A stretch of 9,560 nucleotides of DNA, taken from assembly GCA_023443925.1 (NCBI GenBank), contig JAEZSL010000240.1:1-9560 (forward strand). Direction: 5' to 3'. A program made the position numbers and the translations under genes. Below the pieces are notes generated by a model. The model was not told where the DNA came from. It saw only the letters and a program-made list of their open reading frames with translations, and ran no database searches. Shown here in pieces: positions 1-5,952 of this stretch. Origin of the DNA: Bacillota bacterium. Lineage in GTDB: Bacteria; Bacillota_A; Clostridia; Lachnospirales; Lachnospiraceae. Position 1 is the stretch's first letter, and each line of letters starts with the position of its first letter.

Positions 1-698
1 CGTATGCCCTTCCTGGCCGCATAGATGGCTGCGCTGGCTCCGGCCGGACCGCCTCCGATTACGAGTATTTCAAAAGGTTCTTTCTTCTCAAACTCCGATA
101 TGTCCTGGGTATTCCCTAATTTGCCGAGAATCTCTTCCAGGGTCATACGACCGCCGCCGAATTCCTCACCATTTAAGTAAACCGTCGGTACGGCCATAAT
201 GTTTTTGCTTTCCACCTCATCCTTAAAAGCCGCACCGTCAATCATTGTATGGGTGACCGCAGGATTTAGAATGCTCATCAGGTTCAGCGCCTGTACTACG
301 TCGGGGCAATTGTGGCAGCTCAGGCTGATGTAAGTTTCAAAGTGATACTCGCCTTTGAGTTTTTTCACTTGTTCCATTAATTTACTGTCAACTTTGGGAG
401 CTCTGCCGCTTACCTGTAACAGGGCCAGCACCAGGGAAGTGAATTCATGTCCCAGAGGAATTCCCGCAAAGGTAACACCGGTATCTTCACCAATGCGGTT
501 AATGCTGAAACTTGGTGTTCTGGACAGCTTTGCCTGCTCCGTCTTAATTCTTGGAGACAGGGCGGCAATTTCATCAATCAAAGCCGCCATGTCATCTGAG
601 ATACTGCCGGATCCGGTACTGACTTTAATCAGCACATCACTTTCCAATAGCTTGAGATACTCTTCCAGTTGACTCCTAATATCGGTATCCAGTATCAT
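1..698 (-). CDS. ahpF: Alkyl hydroperoxide reductase subunit F, N-terminal part (cut by window edge)
   Basis: AhpF is the cytoplasmic flavoprotein disulfide reductase that passes electrons from NAD(P)H to AhpC. About 232 codons are present, a little under half of the usual ~510 residues. Seen: an N-terminal tandem thioredoxin-like domain with the redox pair C128-H-N-C131 in the stretch SLSCHNCPD, a cis-proline segment AVPTVYLNG (residues 169-177), a linker, then the start of the FAD domain with VIGGGPAGASAAIYAARKG from residue 213. The ATG at 698 follows a GGAG ribosome binding site at 707-710 and lies 12 bases after the ahpC stop, so the two are one operon and translation is probably coupled. 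No frameshift is seen. The C-terminal NAD-binding domain and its CxxC lie outside the window. Confidence 0.96.
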   Translation of the reverse strand, partial: MILDTDIRSQLEEYLKLLESDVLIKVSTGSGSISDDMAALIDEIAALSPRIKTEQAKLSRTPSFSINRIGEDTGVTFAGIPLGHEFTSLVLALLQVSGRAPKVDSKLMEQVKKLKGEYHFETYISLSCHNCPDVVQALNLMSILNPAVTHTMIDGAAFKDEVESKNIMAVPTVYLNGEEFGGGRMTLEEILGKLGNTQDISEFEKKEPFEILVIGGGPAGASAAIYAARKGI

Positions 699-710
699 AT
701 GTTTCACTCC

Positions 711-1274
711 TTAGATTTTTCCTACCAGGTCAAGACTTGGTTTTAATGTTGCTTCTCCTTCTTTCCATTTAGCCGGGCATACTTCATTGGGATTTTTTCT
801 TACATACTGTGCAGCTTTAATCTTATTAATAAGAATGCTGGCGTCACGGCCAATGTTGCCTGCGTTGATTTCTACGGACTGAACGATGCCGTCCGGGTCT
901 ATGATAAATGTACCGCGGTCTGCAACACCGTCTGCTTCAATCAGTACATCAAAATTACGGGAAATTGTATGAGAAGGATCTCCGATCATAATATAAGTCA
1001 GCTTGCGAATGGCTTCCGAATGATCATGCCATGCCTTGTGGGTAAAATGAGTGTCCGTAGATACAGAATAAACTTCCGCTCCAAGCTGCTTTAAGGTCTC
1101 ATAATTGTTCTGCAAATCTTCCAGCTCTGTGGGGCACACAAAAGTAAAGTCCGCAGGGTAGAAGCAGATTATACTCCATTTACCTTTAAAATCAGCTTCT
1201 GTAACCTCTACAAACTTTCCGTTGTGATAAGCCTGTGCTTTGAATGGTTTTACTTCGGTTCCGATTAATGACAT
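711..1274 (-). CDS. ahpC: Alkyl hydroperoxide reductase subunit C (typical 2-Cys peroxiredoxin)
   Basis: AhpC reduces H2O2, organic peroxides and peroxynitrite in the cytoplasm and is re-reduced by AhpF. The 187-residue protein is full length for the family. Seen: the peroxidatic site [13 protein letters not shown] with C47, its partners P40 and T44, the active-site arginine R120 in ADRGTF, and the resolving cysteine C166 in VCPAKW. These match the Salmonella AhpC layout (C47/C166 counting Met). The start at 1274 has a GGAGGT site at 1283-1288. It is the first gene of the ahpC-ahpF operon and has a promoter with a PerR-like operator upstream, so induction by peroxide or metal limitation is expected (inference). 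Confidence 0.98.
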   Translation of the reverse strand: MSLIGTEVKPFKAQAYHNGKFVEVTEADFKGKWSIICFYPADFTFVCPTELEDLQNNYETLKQLGAEVYSVSTDTHFTHKAWHDHSEAIRKLTYIMIGDPSHTISRNFDVLIEADGVADRGTFIIDPDGIVQSVEINAGNIGRDASILINKIKAAQYVRKNPNEVCPAKWKEGEATLKPSLDLVGKI

Positions 1275-1351
1275 AATAATTTACCTCCATAATTTTAATT
1301 TTTGTTTTAAGATTTAACTAATTGATTCATCTATATCAATAATAGTAATTA

Positions 1352-1366
1352 TTATTAATATTATAA
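1352..1366. promoter_or_regulatory. PerR-like operator over the ahpC -10
   Basis: TTATTAATATTATAA matches the Bacillus PerR box TTATAATNATTATAA at 12 of the 14 defined positions. It overlaps the -10 element of the ahpC promoter, where a repressor would block RNA polymerase. PerR control of ahpCF is established in Bacillus and Clostridium; that this site binds PerR is inference, and the AT-rich context makes partial matches easier to get by chance. Confidence 0.6.
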
Positions 1367-1391
1367 TATAATAGTCATTCTCTTATGTCAA
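1363..1391 (-). promoter_or_regulatory. Sigma-A-type promoter of ahpC-ahpF
   Basis: On the minus strand TTGACA (1386-1391), a 17-base spacer and TATTAT (1363-1368) form a near-consensus housekeeping promoter. It gives a leader of roughly 80 bases before the ahpC start. The -10 lies inside the PerR-like box listed separately. Confidence 0.8.
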
Positions 1392-1437
1392 GTAATATTT
1401 TCCAAAATATTTATATATTTTTTACCGCTTGACTAAA

Positions 1438-1533
1438 CTACGGATTTGCATTATAGGGATCGTCTTTCATGTAAAGAGTGCCATTAGAATAATATATGAC
1501 CGTTAAAACCTTTTTATTTAAGCCAGACTTCAA
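1438..1533 (-). other. Start-less reading frame, possible C-terminal gene remnant; otherwise empty gap 1392-1585
   Basis: The gap between the ahpC promoter and the next terminator holds one frame that reads like a protein end: LKSGLNKKVLTV, then YYSNGTLYMKDD, then PYNANP and a TAG stop. It has no ATG and no ribosome binding site. A TTG at 1533 is the only nearby start-like codon, and an in-frame TGA lies about 15 bases before it. It may be the tail of a decayed gene or chance. The rest of the gap is AT-rich with poly-T and poly-A runs and nothing else I can name. Confidence 0.2.
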
Positions 1534-1586
1534 TTTTTTTGTTACTCAAAAAAAGGTTCTTAATTTTGATTTCTCTTTTTCTCGCT

Positions 1587-1624
1587 AAAAAAGCCGTTAC
1601 ACGGCCTAATGTCGTGTAACGGCT
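1587..1624 (-). terminator. Intrinsic terminator of the two-CxxC gene
   Basis: A perfect 12-bp stem (AGCCGTTACACG pairing with CGTGTAACGGCT, arms 1592-1603 and 1613-1624) with a 9-base loop is followed on the minus strand by a run of six T. It lies about 50 bases past the stop of the gene at 1673-1858 and insulates the ahpCF promoter from read-through. Confidence 0.92.
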
Positions 1625-1672
1625 ATAACAGCTTCCGCCCCTAACTTACCCTTTGCAGGATTAAATTCTTAA

Positions 1673-1858
1673 TTAAAGCGAATCAACGGATGCCACTTTT
1701 TTATAGCGGCACCTTTTACATACTGTGGTCTTACTCCCGTCCTCTGCAATTACCGGATATAATACCTTGATCCTTTTGGTTTTGCATATGGGGCAGGTTC
1801 CTCTGCCATGTGAAGGTAAACTCCATAAGGTTTTACCTCTATGCGGCTTTAATGCCAT
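1673..1858 (-). CDS. Small two-CxxC (zinc-ribbon-like) protein, 61 residues
   Basis: This is a basic protein of unknown function. Seen: C22-P-I-C25 and C47-K-R-C50, 21 residues apart, a pattern that fits a four-cysteine zinc ribbon; a basic N-terminus KPHRGKTLW followed by PSHGRG; and a basic tail RYKK. A longer frame reaches a GTG at 1876, but the ATG at 1858 is preferred because AAAGGA lies 9 bases upstream of it. Zinc binding and a nucleic-acid role are inferred from cysteine spacing and charge only. It sits about 110 bases downstream of a CD3324-like gene, so co-transcription is possible, and it ends in a strong terminator. Confidence 0.7.
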   Translation of the reverse strand: MALKPHRGKTLWSLPSHGRGTCPICKTKRIKVLYPVIAEDGSKTTVCKRCRYKKVASVDSL

Positions 1859-1969
1859 GTTACTCATTCCTTTCACTTAAAAAGTCGTATTCTCTTTTAC
1901 GATACTCACAATGTTACTATATACAAAGTCAGCCTTAAAAGCTATTACACAAACTCTTCTGTATCAAAC

Positions 1970-2245
1970 TCAAACATCGTATTTTACCTGGCTTAGTATA
2001 CGCCTGATGCTTTGTTCCGAAAGGAAATACTCCACAGCTAATTCTTCTGCCCTTCGCCCTTCCTGATATTTCTGGTAAATTTCCTTATTTCTTTCCCTTA
2101 ATAAAATTCTTGTACCGCTCTTTTCTCCCCAGGTCTTCTTTTCCCCATCCTTGCAGGGTATATATAAGTATTCTCCATTAACATATTCCTGTAATAATTT
2201 TACCAATTCTTCTGGCAGTATATCCTGTGCCTTAATATATTTCAT
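1970..2245 (-). CDS. CD3324-like small helix-turn-helix protein, copy 1 (91 residues)
   Basis: The protein resembles the clostridial CD3324 family: a start MKYIKA, an LPEEL segment, the YLYIP strand, a WGEKSGTR turn, the basic helix ERNKEIY and a C-terminal helix-turn-helix-like part from about residue 62 (EELAVEYFLSEQSIRRIL). A DNA-binding role is inferred from that resemblance and from the Mor-like helix order; no target is known. It aligns without gaps to the copy at 8695-8970 with about half the residues identical, and both are 91 residues long. The frame is open for 62 more codons upstream, but the start at 2245 has GAGGAG 8 bases before it, while the upstream extension is unlike the family and runs through a terminator. 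I saw no promoter of its own between that terminator and the start. Confidence 0.85.
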   Translation of the reverse strand: MKYIKAQDILPEELVKLLQEYVNGEYLYIPCKDGEKKTWGEKSGTRILLRERNKEIYQKYQEGRRAEELAVEYFLSEQSIRRILSQVKYDV

Positions 2246-2291
2246 ATTCTCTGCTCCTCTAATTTTTTTCATGTTAGATGAAGCAAAGACC

Positions 2292-2325
2292 AAAAAAACT
2301 GCAGCCTGGCAAACCATGCTGCAGT
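2292..2325 (-). terminator. Strong intrinsic terminator after the 20-codon ORF
   Basis: Arms ACTGCAGC (2298-2305) and GCTGCAGT (2318-2325) pair over 8 bp. Inside, TGG pairs with CCA around a four-base loop. On the minus strand a run of seven T follows. It closes the short transcription unit starting near 2579. CD3324-like copy 1 starts only about 45 bases further on, so partial read-through may be what feeds that gene. Confidence 0.88.
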
Positions 2326-2385
2326 AAGATTTATAAAAACCCCATATCCGGATCCGAAATAAGGCAGGTGAAAACATACACAAAT

Positions 2386-2411
2386 AAACCTTTTCAAGAG
2401 TATAAAGGTTT
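2386..2411. repeat. Inverted repeat inside the short transcript
   Basis: AAACCTTT (2386-2393) and AAAGGTTT (2404-2411) form an 8-bp stem with a 10-base loop. It lies between the 20-codon ORF and the terminator, in a stretch of about 150 bases with no convincing ORF. It suggests that the downstream half of the transcript is structured. Confidence 0.5.
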
Positions 2412-2472
2412 GTAAAGTGCCATATTATCACCAGCTACTTAAGTATCAGACCTCCGAGCAAAGCATCGCCGA

Positions 2473-2535
2473 CTAATTTATTTGTGGTCTTTGCACGGAG
2501 ATAAGTTTTCGATCAACAGCCTTTAAGGATTTCAT
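2473..2535 (-). CDS. Short ORF of 20 codons with strong ribosome binding site, unknown function
   Basis: The frame reads MKSLKAVDRKLISV, then QRPQIN and TAG. It starts at an ATG 8 bases after a perfect AGGAGG (2544-2549), one of the strongest translation signals in the window. The product is cationic (three K, two R, one D) with spaced hydrophobic residues and no cysteine. The leader is about 44 bases. I do not recognise it. It could be a secreted or signalling peptide, a regulatory leader peptide, or the head of a larger gene broken by a frameshift: another frame overlapping its end reads NKLVGDALLGGLILK and a stop, but has no start. It is the only well-started frame in the transcript set off by the promoter at 2586-2615 and the terminator at 2292-2325. 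Confidence 0.45.
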   Translation of the reverse strand: MKSLKAVDRKLISVQRPQIN

Positions 2536-2585
2536 TAGGGTTTCCTCCTGAATAAATATATTTCAATTTGCTATAAATTAGGTTA

Positions 2586-2615
2586 AGTATAACATGACAC
2601 ATTATTTTTAATCAA
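2586..2615 (-). promoter_or_regulatory. Promoter of the short transcript
   Basis: Minus-strand TTGATT (2610-2615), an 18-base spacer and TATACT (2586-2591) form a plausible sigma-A promoter with a weak -35, as is common for activator-dependent promoters. The predicted start is near 2579. The nearest 21-bp repeat lies only 5 bases upstream of the -35. Confidence 0.65.
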
Positions 2616-2620
2616 GTTCA

Positions 2621-2694
2621 TAAACAGTTCTGTATTGTTTTTAAACAGTTCTATAATATTCATAAACAGTTCTATATTATTTTTAAACTGTCCA
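2621..2694. repeat. Four direct repeats with exact 21-bp period, LytTR-type operator candidate
   Basis: The element TAAACAGTTCT occurs exactly at 2621, 2642 and 2663, and a degenerate fourth copy TAAACTGTCC starts at 2684, each 21 bp from the last. On the minus strand the core reads ACTGTTTAT or a close variant. This fits the published LytTR-domain regulator consensus (core GTT in a 9-bp direct repeat with 12-13 bp spacing, as for AgrA and ComE), and the reverse reading ACAGTTCT also fits it in part. A two-helical-turn spacing puts all copies on one DNA face, centred near -47, -68, -89 and -110 of the promoter downstream. The regulator is inferred and no LytTR gene lies in the window. Confidence 0.7.
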
Positions 2695-2760
2695 TCTTTA
2701 TTTTAATCATAATGATATAATATGCGCAGACACCGTCACGCGTTACGCAGCCGTAATAGT

Positions 2761-3420
2761 TTATAATATGTACAATAAAATCAAAGCACCGGTAAAATTA
2801 GCAATAAAATGAGAAATTGTACTGGCATAAGTATTCTTTGTTTTATTAAAAACAAGGCCGTAGAAAATACTATTACAAAATACAAAAAACACATCATAGG
2901 CTACAATGGACGGGGTACCCTGGGCAATATGACCAAATGCAAAGAACAGGGAACTGATGACAATTGAAACAAAAGGACTTGTATATAGCTTTAATTGCTT
3001 CTGCATATAACCCCGCCATGCCATTTCTTCAATAAATGCAAAAACGGCAAATTGAATTATCATCAGAAATAAAGTATTCAGTGCAATTATATTCTCGGAC
3101 CTGCCAACTACATGATCAATATAATCCGGCAGTATTATTTTTGAGACAGCAATACTAATAATATTAATTAAGCTTGGCATAATTATGAAAAGCCAGCTTT
3201 TCTTTATATCTGTTATAATGTTTTTTCCGCTTAATCCGATTGGATTACCGAAACGTCTATTCTTTTGGATCATGATAAGAAAAAGTACTGCTCCTGTAAC
3301 TGTAGCCAAACCTGCAGTTGATAAACCGCTTTTCTTCATATTCAGTAAGGAAGTAAGTGAGAATAAAGCCATAACAGCTGCCGGTGCGAGGCCGGCTATT
3401 CTTTTTTTAGATTGTTCCAT
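2761..3420 (-). CDS. CPBP-family (CAAX-like, Abi) intramembrane metalloprotease
   Basis: This is a polytopic membrane protein of 219 residues, usual for the family. The catalytic motifs are all present and in order: E131-E132-x-x-x-R136 (EEMAWR), F160-x-x-x-H164 (FAFGH) and H204-x-x-x-N208 (HFIAN). Hydrophobic segments lie near residues 12-27, 37-51, 77-96, 115-130, 150-166, 176-190 and 207-219. The start at 3420 has AAGGAG 8 bases upstream. Family members process prenylated or signal-anchored proteins, and many clostridial and lactobacillal ones sit beside peptide-bacteriocin genes as processing or self-immunity factors. Its position just upstream of the short-ORF unit makes such a link possible, but that is inference. 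No clear terminator follows, so read-through towards the repeat array cannot be excluded. Confidence 0.9.
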   Translation of the reverse strand: MEQSKKRIAGLAPAAVMALFSLTSLLNMKKSGLSTAGLATVTGAVLFLIMIQKNRRFGNPIGLSGKNIITDIKKSWLFIIMPSLINIISIAVSKIILPDYIDHVVGRSENIIALNTLFLMIIQFAVFAFIEEMAWRGYMQKQLKLYTSPFVSIVISSLFFAFGHIAQGTPSIVAYDVFFVFCNSIFYGLVFNKTKNTYASTISHFIANFTGALILLYIL

Positions 3421-3581
3421 CGTAAATACTCCTTTTTCTTCTTTTATACCTTGAAGTTATTCTCTAATATAATATTTACTTATAACCAGCTCATAGAAAA
3501 CTTGGACTTCTAACTCTTACTGATGTATCTTTATTTCTTTACCTTACGATTTATCATCGCTTCAATCTCTTAGTCCCTCCC

Positions 3582-4358
3582 TTAAGAACCAGTCGACTTA
3601 TACCGGCTCATGCCAAAACGAAAGACAGCAAAACAGGGAATCAAAAACAGCAAGCTTATTACAGGAAGAAACATAAAAAGTTTGTTCTTTTCTCTATCCA
3701 GTAAAAATAACAGCGGATAATATTGAAACAACGCCAGCGGAATCACGTAAGTAAGAAATTTTAATATACCGTTACCGTAAACCGCGAAAGGATACCGGCC
3801 GAATTGACGCGCTCCATAAGTAAATAAATTTAAAAACTCCAAACTCTCTACCGTAAAGAAGGTAAACGCTGCATTAATGAGAAATAAACCAAAAAACAAA
3901 ACACTGCCGCAAAGTATCATCAGACTGAGGGTTATGGCTTTTTCCCAAGTCCAGATAATACCGCTTTTCGGAATTGCATAACACAGTACCAGTACCGCCT
4001 GCGCCAATATACCCAGCCGGGCAAAATCTATATTTGGCAGCAGAATCTGTAATATGACGTTTCTTGGCCTTAAGAGGGCCCGGTCAAACTCGCCATTTCC
4101 AAGCATGCGGGAAAAAATACCGAATCCTCCCCCAAACATTTCACCCAGAGCAAACGCCATCATCACAACCGCAAAACAGAGGAGTACCTGCCCGTACGTG
4201 AAATCATCTACAGCCTTAACCCTCGAAAAAATAAAATATAAGCCAAAGAACGCCGTGAACGATGTAATAAACTGTCCGAAGATAGTTAAAAAGAAAGATG
4301 TTTTATACTGCATCTGACTTTTCAGGTTCAAGGCTATAAAATTTAAGTATAGTTTCAT
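3582..4358 (-). CDS. ABC-2 family (DUF990-like) permease, second subunit
   Basis: This 258-residue inner-membrane protein has about six hydrophobic spans and no signal peptide. Seen: a membrane-facing N-terminal amphipathic stretch (YLNFIALNLKSQMQYKTSFF), the loop GEMFGGGFGIFSRMLGNGEFDRALLRPRN near residues 73-99, which holds the 'GxFDxxLLRP' signature of the family, and a late basic loop LDREKNK. Family members form the membrane channel of an ABC exporter of unknown substrate with an ATPase usually encoded just upstream. It starts 11 bases after its partner gene's stop with an AGGTG-like site, so the two are co-transcribed. Its stop is followed by about 160 bases without an obvious terminator. 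Confidence 0.9.
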   Translation of the reverse strand: MKLYLNFIALNLKSQMQYKTSFFLTIFGQFITSFTAFFGLYFIFSRVKAVDDFTYGQVLLCFAVVMMAFALGEMFGGGFGIFSRMLGNGEFDRALLRPRNVILQILLPNIDFARLGILAQAVLVLCYAIPKSGIIWTWEKAITLSLMILCGSVLFFGLFLINAAFTFFTVESLEFLNLFTYGARQFGRYPFAVYGNGILKFLTYVIPLALFQYYPLLFLLDREKNKLFMFLPVISLLFLIPCFAVFRFGMSRYKSTGS

Positions 4359-4369
4359 ATTAGTTCACC

Positions 4370-5173
4370 TTAACCTCCCTGTACAATTACTTTGTTTAAT
4401 GCCCGGCTCATGGCAGCCTGCCCGATGAGAAACAGTGCCGCAAACCAAAACATCTGAAGGAAGATCCCCTTCACAGCATCCATGCCGGTTAGATTTCCGC
4501 TGTATATTAGAAGCGGCATATTCTGCATGGCTGCAAAGGGAAGCAGCTGAAGCACGGCAAAAACTGGTTCAGGAAAAAACGGTAAAGGAATTATTCCTCC
4601 TGATAAAAACGTCGTCACGGCAGTTACAATAATCCGAACTCCCCGCTGTGACATGGTATAGAATAACGAAATGTACATAAGCATTGCAAATGCTACTACT
4701 ACACACAACGCAAGAACCATGGATATTAAAAATAAGAACAGCTGTGCCACACTAAGGGGCAGGGACATATTATAGGGCTTTGGAAGGACACACGCTATAA
4801 ACAGTGCAGGCAGACAGTTTAATATTGTAAATGCCACCCGGTTGGCGGCGGACTGGCAAAACCAGCGTCCATATAAGCTCATTGGGCGGACGAGCTCATA
4901 AGCAATGGAGCCATTTCCAATAGAGGCATAGATTTCACCATCTGAAAACACCACTGAGAACAGTACGATTAGCGTCTGCTGCATCCATAGATAAGATACT
5001 GTCTGTGAAAGCTCCATAGGGAAAACAGTATTGCCTGTACGATAAAGCATAATATAGGCCATAATTTCCATAAAACCCCACACGAATCTGGTGATAACGG
5101 AGCCAAAAGTAACTGCGCGGTATTGCAGACTATTAATAAACCGTATGCGGAATACAGAGAGATACATTTTCAT
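4370..5173 (-). CDS. ABC-2 family (DUF990-like) permease, first subunit
   Basis: A 267-residue polytopic membrane protein with about six spans. Seen: an N-terminal amphipathic stretch (FRIRFINSLQYRA), the cytoplasmic loop GEIYASIGNGSIAYELVRPMS (near residues 79-99), which is the counterpart of the 'GxIxxELVRP' signature of the family, and a TM-loop SGGIIPLPFFPEP typical of ABC-2 permeases. The start at 5173 has AAGGAG 8 bases upstream. It leads a two-gene operon with the permease at 3582-4358; the pair would form a heterodimeric channel. The expected ATPase gene is missing: upstream lie 84 bases of non-coding DNA and then broken genes. Confidence 0.9.
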   Translation of the reverse strand: MKMYLSVFRIRFINSLQYRAVTFGSVITRFVWGFMEIMAYIMLYRTGNTVFPMELSQTVSYLWMQQTLIVLFSVVFSDGEIYASIGNGSIAYELVRPMSLYGRWFCQSAANRVAFTILNCLPALFIACVLPKPYNMSLPLSVAQLFLFLISMVLALCVVVAFAMLMYISLFYTMSQRGVRIIVTAVTTFLSGGIIPLPFFPEPVFAVLQLLPFAAMQNMPLLIYSGNLTGMDAVKGIFLQMFWFAALFLIGQAAMSRALNKVIVQGG

Positions 5174-5257
5174 ATGAGATACTCCTTATTTAAGCCTACA
5201 GGCAGCTTCCGCCTGCGGTAATTGTCTTCTGGTAATATCTTACTTTGCTGGTCAGTA

Positions 5258-5731
5258 CTAGTGCGAGGCATACTTAGGATCTGCTTTACGAACGATATCC
5301 CCGTATTTTTCTTTTAGTGACTCTAAACCGCTCTGAACCTCCAATGGAATGTCTACAGGAGCAATATAGTTCTTTCCCTTTGGCCCGTAACCCTCAGGAG
5401 TATCCGATAATCTGGGGATCTCGCCTGATAAAAGAGCGATATAGCGTTCCATCTCCCACATTCCCAAAGGAACCCAGGCGTATGTCAGCTTATCTTCCCT
5501 TGCAACGACATCGACACAATAGGCTGCATAATTGACAATGGTAACCTCCGGCAGGTATTTTCTCAGCCCGGCAGCCATACGAAGCTGCATCGTTGCATCC
5601 TGGCTAAGAATGACGGAGTTGAGAGCTATATGGTGCTCTCGTAATAAATCCAGCAGGTAAGTGATGTTATTCCCGCAATTCGTCGAATTACATTCCAAAT
5701 AATCCGGCTCAAGATTGTATTTGAATTTCAG
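5258..5731 (-). pseudogene. YdcF/DUF218-family protein, N-terminally truncated remnant
   Basis: The frame is open from 5731 to a TGA-side end at 5258 and carries the C-terminal two thirds of a YdcF-like (ElyC/SanA/YdcF, DUF218) protein: EPDYLECNSTNCGNNI, ILSQDATMQLRMAAGLRKY, LGMWEMERYIALLSGEIPR and a GYGPKGKN segment. The roughly 100 N-terminal residues with the glycine-rich nucleotide-fold start are missing. An in-frame TAG at 5732-5734 closes the frame exactly where homology stops. No ATG or ribosome binding site fits; a TTG at 5698 would be internal to the domain. It abuts a GrpB fragment, which points to a deletion. It may still be translated but should lack the normal fold. Confidence 0.8.
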
Positions 5732-5870
5732 CTAGTCCTTCAACCGATGTACTGCCTACGTGTTCAATTGAAATGATTTGACCATTTAACACTTGCAGTA
5801 ATTCATTTTTTATTTTTTCAAATTCCGCTGTCCATGTGTTATCATATGGGACAACAACCACTTTCTTCAT
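5709..5870 (-). pseudogene. GrpB-family (UPF0157) protein, N-terminal fragment
   Basis: The ATG at 5870 has AGGAAG 9 bases upstream. The product begins KKVVVVPYDNTWTAEFEKIK and reaches ISIEHVGSTSVEGLA, the hallmark of GrpB/UPF0157 nucleotidyltransferase-fold proteins. After residue 47, where intact relatives go on with a KPIIDI-like segment, the sequence changes to EIQIQS and stops at 5709-5711. Those last codons are an out-of-frame reading of the neighbouring YdcF remnant. Intact proteins have about 170 residues, so less than a third is left. The fusion point is near 5729-5735. Confidence 0.8.
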
Positions 5871-5952
5871 AAATTTATCTTCCTATTCCTCGAACAGTTC
5901 TGTTTTACAAGCCTCTGGCACCTCATAGGTATAGCTCCTATAAACTGCTCAA

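Noticed and set aside
355..672. Plus-strand frame of 105 codons
   Set aside because: It is antisense to the well-supported ahpF coding region and has no matching family or ribosome binding site.
2246..2431. N-terminal extension of CD3324-like copy 1 from a GTG at 2431
   Set aside because: The extension passes through an intrinsic terminator, has no well-placed ribosome binding site and is absent from the 91-residue paralogue; the ATG at 2245 has GAGGAG at the right distance.
2704..2760. Possible terminator behind the CPBP gene
   Set aside because: The GC-rich part (GCGTAACGC) gives only a tiny stem and no T-run follows on the minus strand.
5196..5216. GC-rich inverted repeat CAGGC/GCCTG upstream of the permease operon
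   Set aside because: The stem is short and no T-run follows on either strand, so it does not qualify as a terminator.
5891..5905. Single AACAGTTCTGTT element resembling the 21-bp repeat core
   Set aside because: One copy only, no phased partner at 21 bp and no promoter beside it.
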